Below are positions 61,331 to 64,000 of a stretch of DNA of 64,000 bases, piece after piece. The first letter of the stretch is position 1; every line of letters starts with the position of its first letter. This DNA is from a bacterium (GTDB lineage Bacteria; Krumholzibacteriota; Krumholzibacteriia; JACNKJ01): positions 62,001 through 126,000 of the forward strand of contig JAAEPZ010000173.1 of the NCBI GenBank assembly GCA_024231955.1, read 5' to 3'. The notes under the pieces are model-generated. The model was not told the DNA's origin, did no database searches, and was given only the letters and a program-made list of their open reading frames with translations. The position numbers were made by a program, and so were the translations under genes.

Positions 61331-63331
61331 ATGGACAGCAAACAACTCAACATCGACATCGATGCCTTCCTGGATCCGGTGTTCACCCTCTCCCTCGACG
61401 GTCGCATCGATCGGATCTCCAGCTCATGTCGAGTCCTGCTTGAGCAACCACCCTCCGAACTCATCGGGACGCACCTGTCGGCTTTTCTCCACGAAGATGA
61501 CAAGCGCTGTTTTGAGGAGATCTTTGCGAGGATGAGCAACAGCGCCAAGCCGACCTCAACCGATCTCCACATCGTTGTCGCAGATCGTAAAATCCCGGTC
61601 CGTCTCTGTCTGGCGCCGATTTTGGTCAACAACAATCTGTGTGGTGTCCAGGGGCAAATGCATGAGATCTGGGAGGCCGAAAAATACAGGAAGGTACTGG
61701 CCGAACGTGAATCCAATGTCTCCATCCTGGAGGAGATTGGAGAAATTCTGAACACGGTGTCGGGGACGGAACCAAGTTTGGAGCTGGTCCTGCAGGCCTT
61801 CCTGAATCTGGACAACTATGAATGCGGCGGTCTCTACCATCTCAAATCCGATCGGCACTTCTCGAAAATTACCGAATCCGGCTCCCATGCCGACCGTGAG
61901 CAGACTTTGCTTCCGGACCAAATGGAGTTGAGCGACTTGCCGGATGACTACCTTGATCGCCCACGGCTGATCGGTAGCTGCAGTCCGGGTACCCCTCTCC
62001 CCTTTATGGTCAATCTCAACAGCCAAGGCCTGACCAATTCCGTACTCGTACCGATCAAATTCTTCGGCACGGTCAAGGCGATACTGATCCTCGCCGGTCG
62101 GGGCGTACAACGGGTTTCGAGTTCCATCAATCACATGATTCTCAGCCACTGCGGCGATTTCATCGGCCAGTTCATCCACACGCAGGAGCTGAAAGAGGAG
62201 ATCACTCTCCACAACAATCGTTTCCGCGACCTCATCGAAAGCAGTGTCGACCATATCTGGGAGGTCGATCGGGAGGGCAAGTACGTCTATAACAGCCCGA
62301 ACCTGACACAGGTCATCGGCTTCACACCCGAAGAGGTGCTTGGTTGCAGACCGTCCGACTATGTCCATCCGGAGGACAGAGAGGAGGTCGTCACCCTGCT
62401 CAAGCAACTTCAGAGGGACAAGCAACCTCTGCGCGGCATGGTCTATCGTGTTCTGAATGCCGACGACAAGATCCTCTACATAGAGAGTCGGGCTTTTCCG
62501 ATCTTCGATGAAGCGGGTGACGTATCCGGATACCGTGGCGTCGACAGGAACATCAGCGACTGGTTCGAGAAACAGCATATTCTCGAGGAGACCCTGATCG
62601 GCACCTGCGAGGCGCTGAGCCGGATGGTCGAACTGCGCGACCCCTACACCAAGGGGCACTCGGTACGAGTCGCCAACCTGATGATGTTCATCGGCGGCCA
62701 TCTCGGACGCTCCCCATACGAACTGCAGGGATTGCGACTCATGGGACTCCTGCACGACATCGGCAAGATCGGGATCCCGACCGAGATTCTCTCCAAGCCC
62801 GGCAAGCTGACTCTGGAGGAGATGGAGTTGATGCGTCTCCATCCGCAAATGAGCTATGACATCCTCAAGGATATCTCCTTCCCCTGGCCGGTGGCCAAGG
62901 TCGTGCTGCAGCATCATGAGCGGCTCAACGGCTCGGGTTACCCCAACGGTCTGGATAGTGACGAGATCATGTGGCAGGTCCGGTTGCTTGCGGTGGCCGA
63001 CCTGCTCGAAGCGATGTCCACAAACCGGCCCTACCGGGCGGGACTGGGTCTTGATCTGGCCGTCAAAGAGCTTGAGCTTGGTCGGAATGTGCTGTTTGAT
63101 AACGAGATCGTGAACACGATAGTACGTCTCCACGAATCGGGAGCCCTGGCCAAGCACTTCGACGAGGCCGCGGCCGCTGATGCGGAGATCCTGGCTGGCG
63201 GGCGACAGCCCCGGGAGGCGGCGGACCCGAACTACAGCGAAATCGGTTCGAAGCCGATGCCCGATGCCGCTGCAGCAGAGGAGATGGCCGGTCTCGGTCA
63301 GTTGCTCACCGAATTGGGCAACAACACCTAG
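61331..63331 (+). CDS. PAS-GAF-PAS-HD-GYP protein, predicted c-di-GMP phosphodiesterase
   Basis: The 666-residue protein has an N-terminal PAS domain (residues about 10-115), a GAF-like part (about 130-285), a second PAS domain beginning FRDLIESSVDHIWEVD (PAS motif YNSPNLTQVIGFTPEEVLG), and a C-terminal HD-GYP domain. The HD pair is His475-Asp476 in LLHDIGKIGIP, followed by HHERLNGSGYPNGL, where GYP is intact and both the HD and GYP signatures are complete. HD-GYP domains hydrolyse cyclic di-GMP, a master regulator of exopolysaccharide synthesis, so a role in switching this locus is plausible. It has no transmembrane segment; the sensed signal is unknown. Confidence 0.92.
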   Translation: MDSKQLNIDIDAFLDPVFTLSLDGRIDRISSSCRVLLEQPPSELIGTHLSAFLHEDDKRCFEEIFARMSNSAKPTSTDLHIVVADRKIPVRLCLAPILVNNNLCGVQGQMHEIWEAEKYRKVLAERESNVSILEEIGEILNTVSGTEPSLELVLQAFLNLDNYECGGLYHLKSDRHFSKITESGSHADREQTLLPDQMELSDLPDDYLDRPRLIGSCSPGTPLPFMVNLNSQGLTNSVLVPIKFFGTVKAILILAGRGVQRVSSSINHMILSHCGDFIGQFIHTQELKEEITLHNNRFRDLIESSVDHIWEVDREGKYVYNSPNLTQVIGFTPEEVLGCRPSDYVHPEDREEVVTLLKQLQRDKQPLRGMVYRVLNADDKILYIESRAFPIFDEAGDVSGYRGVDRNISDWFEKQHILEETLIGTCEALSRMVELRDPYTKGHSVRVANLMMFIGGHLGRSPYELQGLRLMGLLHDIGKIGIPTEILSKPGKLTLEEMELMRLHPQMSYDILKDISFPWPVAKVVLQHHERLNGSGYPNGLDSDEIMWQVRLLAVADLLEAMSTNRPYRAGLGLDLAVKELELGRNVLFDNEIVNTIVRLHESGALAKHFDEAAAADAEILAGGRQPREAADPNYSEIGSKPMPDAAAAEEMAGLGQLLTELGNNT

Positions 63332-63359
63332 CGTGGTGATGCATAGCCAGAGCGCAACA

Positions 63360-63398
63360 CAGCCGCCGATCCGTCATCGACATGTGAATCGGCGGCTG
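63360..63398. terminator. Strong hairpin between convergent genes
   Basis: CAGCCGCCGAT (63360-63370) pairs perfectly with ATCGGCGGCTG (63388-63398), loop of 17 bases. No T-run follows on either side, so its terminator role is likely but incomplete. Confidence 0.6.
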
Positions 63399-63414
63399 GA
63401 TCATTCGGGTCCGA

Positions 63415-64000
63415 TTACTGCCCGTGCGGTTTTCCGTCCGTCGCTCCCGCAGTCAATGCCGCGAAATCCGCCCCCGTCGGTTGCTGATACACCCTCAGAT
63501 CGAATTCCGATATCATCGCCAGGATGTGATCGAAGATATCCGCCTGCAACGCCTCATAGTTGGCCCAGACCTGATCCCGGCTGAAGACATAGATCTCCAG
63601 CGGCAGACCATGCTCACCAGGAGCAAGCTGCCTGATGAGGAAGGTCATCTCGTCATGGATCAACGGATGCGCCCGCAGGTAGGCCTCGAGATAGGCGCGG
63701 AAGGTGCCGATATTGGTCAGACGCCGGCCATTGAACAGCTCATCGGCAGCCACCGAGTGCTCCACGTTCCACTTCACAATCTCCCCCTCCTTGCCCTCGA
63801 TATAATCGGCGAGGAGGTGCCAGCGACGATACCTGTTCAGGTCATCTTCACCGGCAAAGCGGATGCTGTTCATGTCGATATTCAACGCCCGCTTGATGCG
63901 TCGCCCACCCGACTCCTCCATACCGCGCCAATTGACGAAGGCATCGGAGATCAGGGCATAGGCGGGGACCGTCGATATCGTCTTGTCCCAGTTCTGCACC
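63415..64000 (-). CDS. MscS-family mechanosensitive channel (YbdG-like), C-terminal part
   Basis: The gene leaves the window at its 5' end, so only about 195 C-terminal residues are seen. QNWDKTISTVPAYALISDAFVNWRGMEESGGRRIKR is the beta-domain motif of the YbdG/MscM branch of MscS-type small mechanosensitive channels, and IGTFRAYLEAYLRAHP plus QLAPGEHGLPLEIYVF belongs to the soluble cytosolic vestibule. Such channels release solutes on osmotic downshock. The transmembrane part lies outside the window. Confidence 0.88.
   Translation of the reverse strand, partial: VQNWDKTISTVPAYALISDAFVNWRGMEESGGRRIKRALNIDMNSIRFAGEDDLNRYRRWHLLADYIEGKEGEIVKWNVEHSVAADELFNGRRLTNIGTFRAYLEAYLRAHPLIHDEMTFLIRQLAPGEHGLPLEIYVFSRDQVWANYEALQADIFDHILAMISEFDLRVYQQPTGADFAALTAGATDGKPHGQ

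Noticed and set aside
61556..63157. A 533-codon minus-strand frame opposite the PAS/HD-GYP gene
   Set aside because: The plus strand has complete PAS, HD and GYP motifs; the antisense product has none.
1..64000. tRNA, rRNA, CRISPR arrays, IS elements, prophage genes or integrases
   Set aside because: Looked for typical TPsiC-loop-like sequences, short regularly spaced repeats and transposase/integrase motifs; none found outside coding regions.

Overview
The window reads as a chromosomal piece of a Gram-negative-type, moderately high G+C bacterium (base composition judged by eye, not computed). Two protein-sorting signatures coexist. Secreted proteins at 1788-3647, 33121-34551 and 38013-42503 end in FlgD/T9SS-type C-terminal Ig domains, and a PorV/PorQ-like barrel lies at 12772-13746; this points to the FCB superphylum (candidate groups such as Krumholzibacteriota, Eisenbacteria or Latescibacterota are my best guess, not a proof). 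There is also an exosortase (52130-52999), an EpsI protein (52972-53601) and a small PEP-CTERM substrate (17707-18057). No tRNA, rRNA, IS element, prophage or CRISPR array was seen.

Layout. (A) 1-11.4 kb is ordinary: the tail of an M28 peptidase, an M50 rhomboid-like site-2 protease with CBS domains, a secreted beta-propeller protein, a metalloprotease lipoprotein, a TPR protein, a LolC/E-type permease, an unknown Cys-containing protein, a HAD 5'-nucleotidase and a 3D-domain protein. (B) 11.5-17.4 kb holds the initiating phosphoglycosyl transferase, the PorV-like barrel, a DUF5683-like membrane protein, a flippase-like protein and a Wza-like export protein. (C) 17.7-30.2 kb starts with the PEP-CTERM substrate and continues as a long minus-strand operon read from 30225 down to 18131: wecB, heparinase-family lyase, two GT4 transferases, two deacetylase-fold proteins, an asparagine-synthetase-like amidotransferase, an acyl carrier protein and an acyl-CoA ligase.

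(D) 30.3-42.5 kb is an accessory block that interrupts the polysaccharide genes. It holds a six-TM protein, a two-gene TIR plus SLATT/DUF4231-like cassette, an FG-GAP secreted protein, a CadC-like membrane regulator with a TolB-type propeller, a GAF/zinc-finger protein and a 1.5-kilo-residue secreted lyase. (E) 42.8-60.9 kb resumes the exopolysaccharide locus: three glycosyltransferases, an SGNH protein, two exosortase-associated hydrolases, a Tat-exported DUF362 protein, a Wzy-like polymerase/ligase, exosortase, EpsI, a Gly-rich lipoprotein, an N-acetyl-sugar amidotransferase, a BY-kinase, a Wzz-like chain-length protein, a TPR lipoprotein and two Cys-cluster proteins. (F) 61.3-64 kb has a PAS/HD-GYP c-di-GMP phosphodiesterase and a partial YbdG-type MscS channel.

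Working together: blocks B, C and E look like one exosortase-A-type EPS programme. WecB and glycosyltransferases build an amino-sugar repeat; ligase, ACP, amidotransferases, deacetylases and hydrolases decorate it; flippase-like, Wzy, Wzz, BY-kinase and Wza-like proteins polymerise and export it; exosortase/EpsI processes the PEP-CTERM substrate. The most interesting accessory item is the TIR/SLATT pair at 31309-32768, a plausible abortive-infection-type immune cassette.
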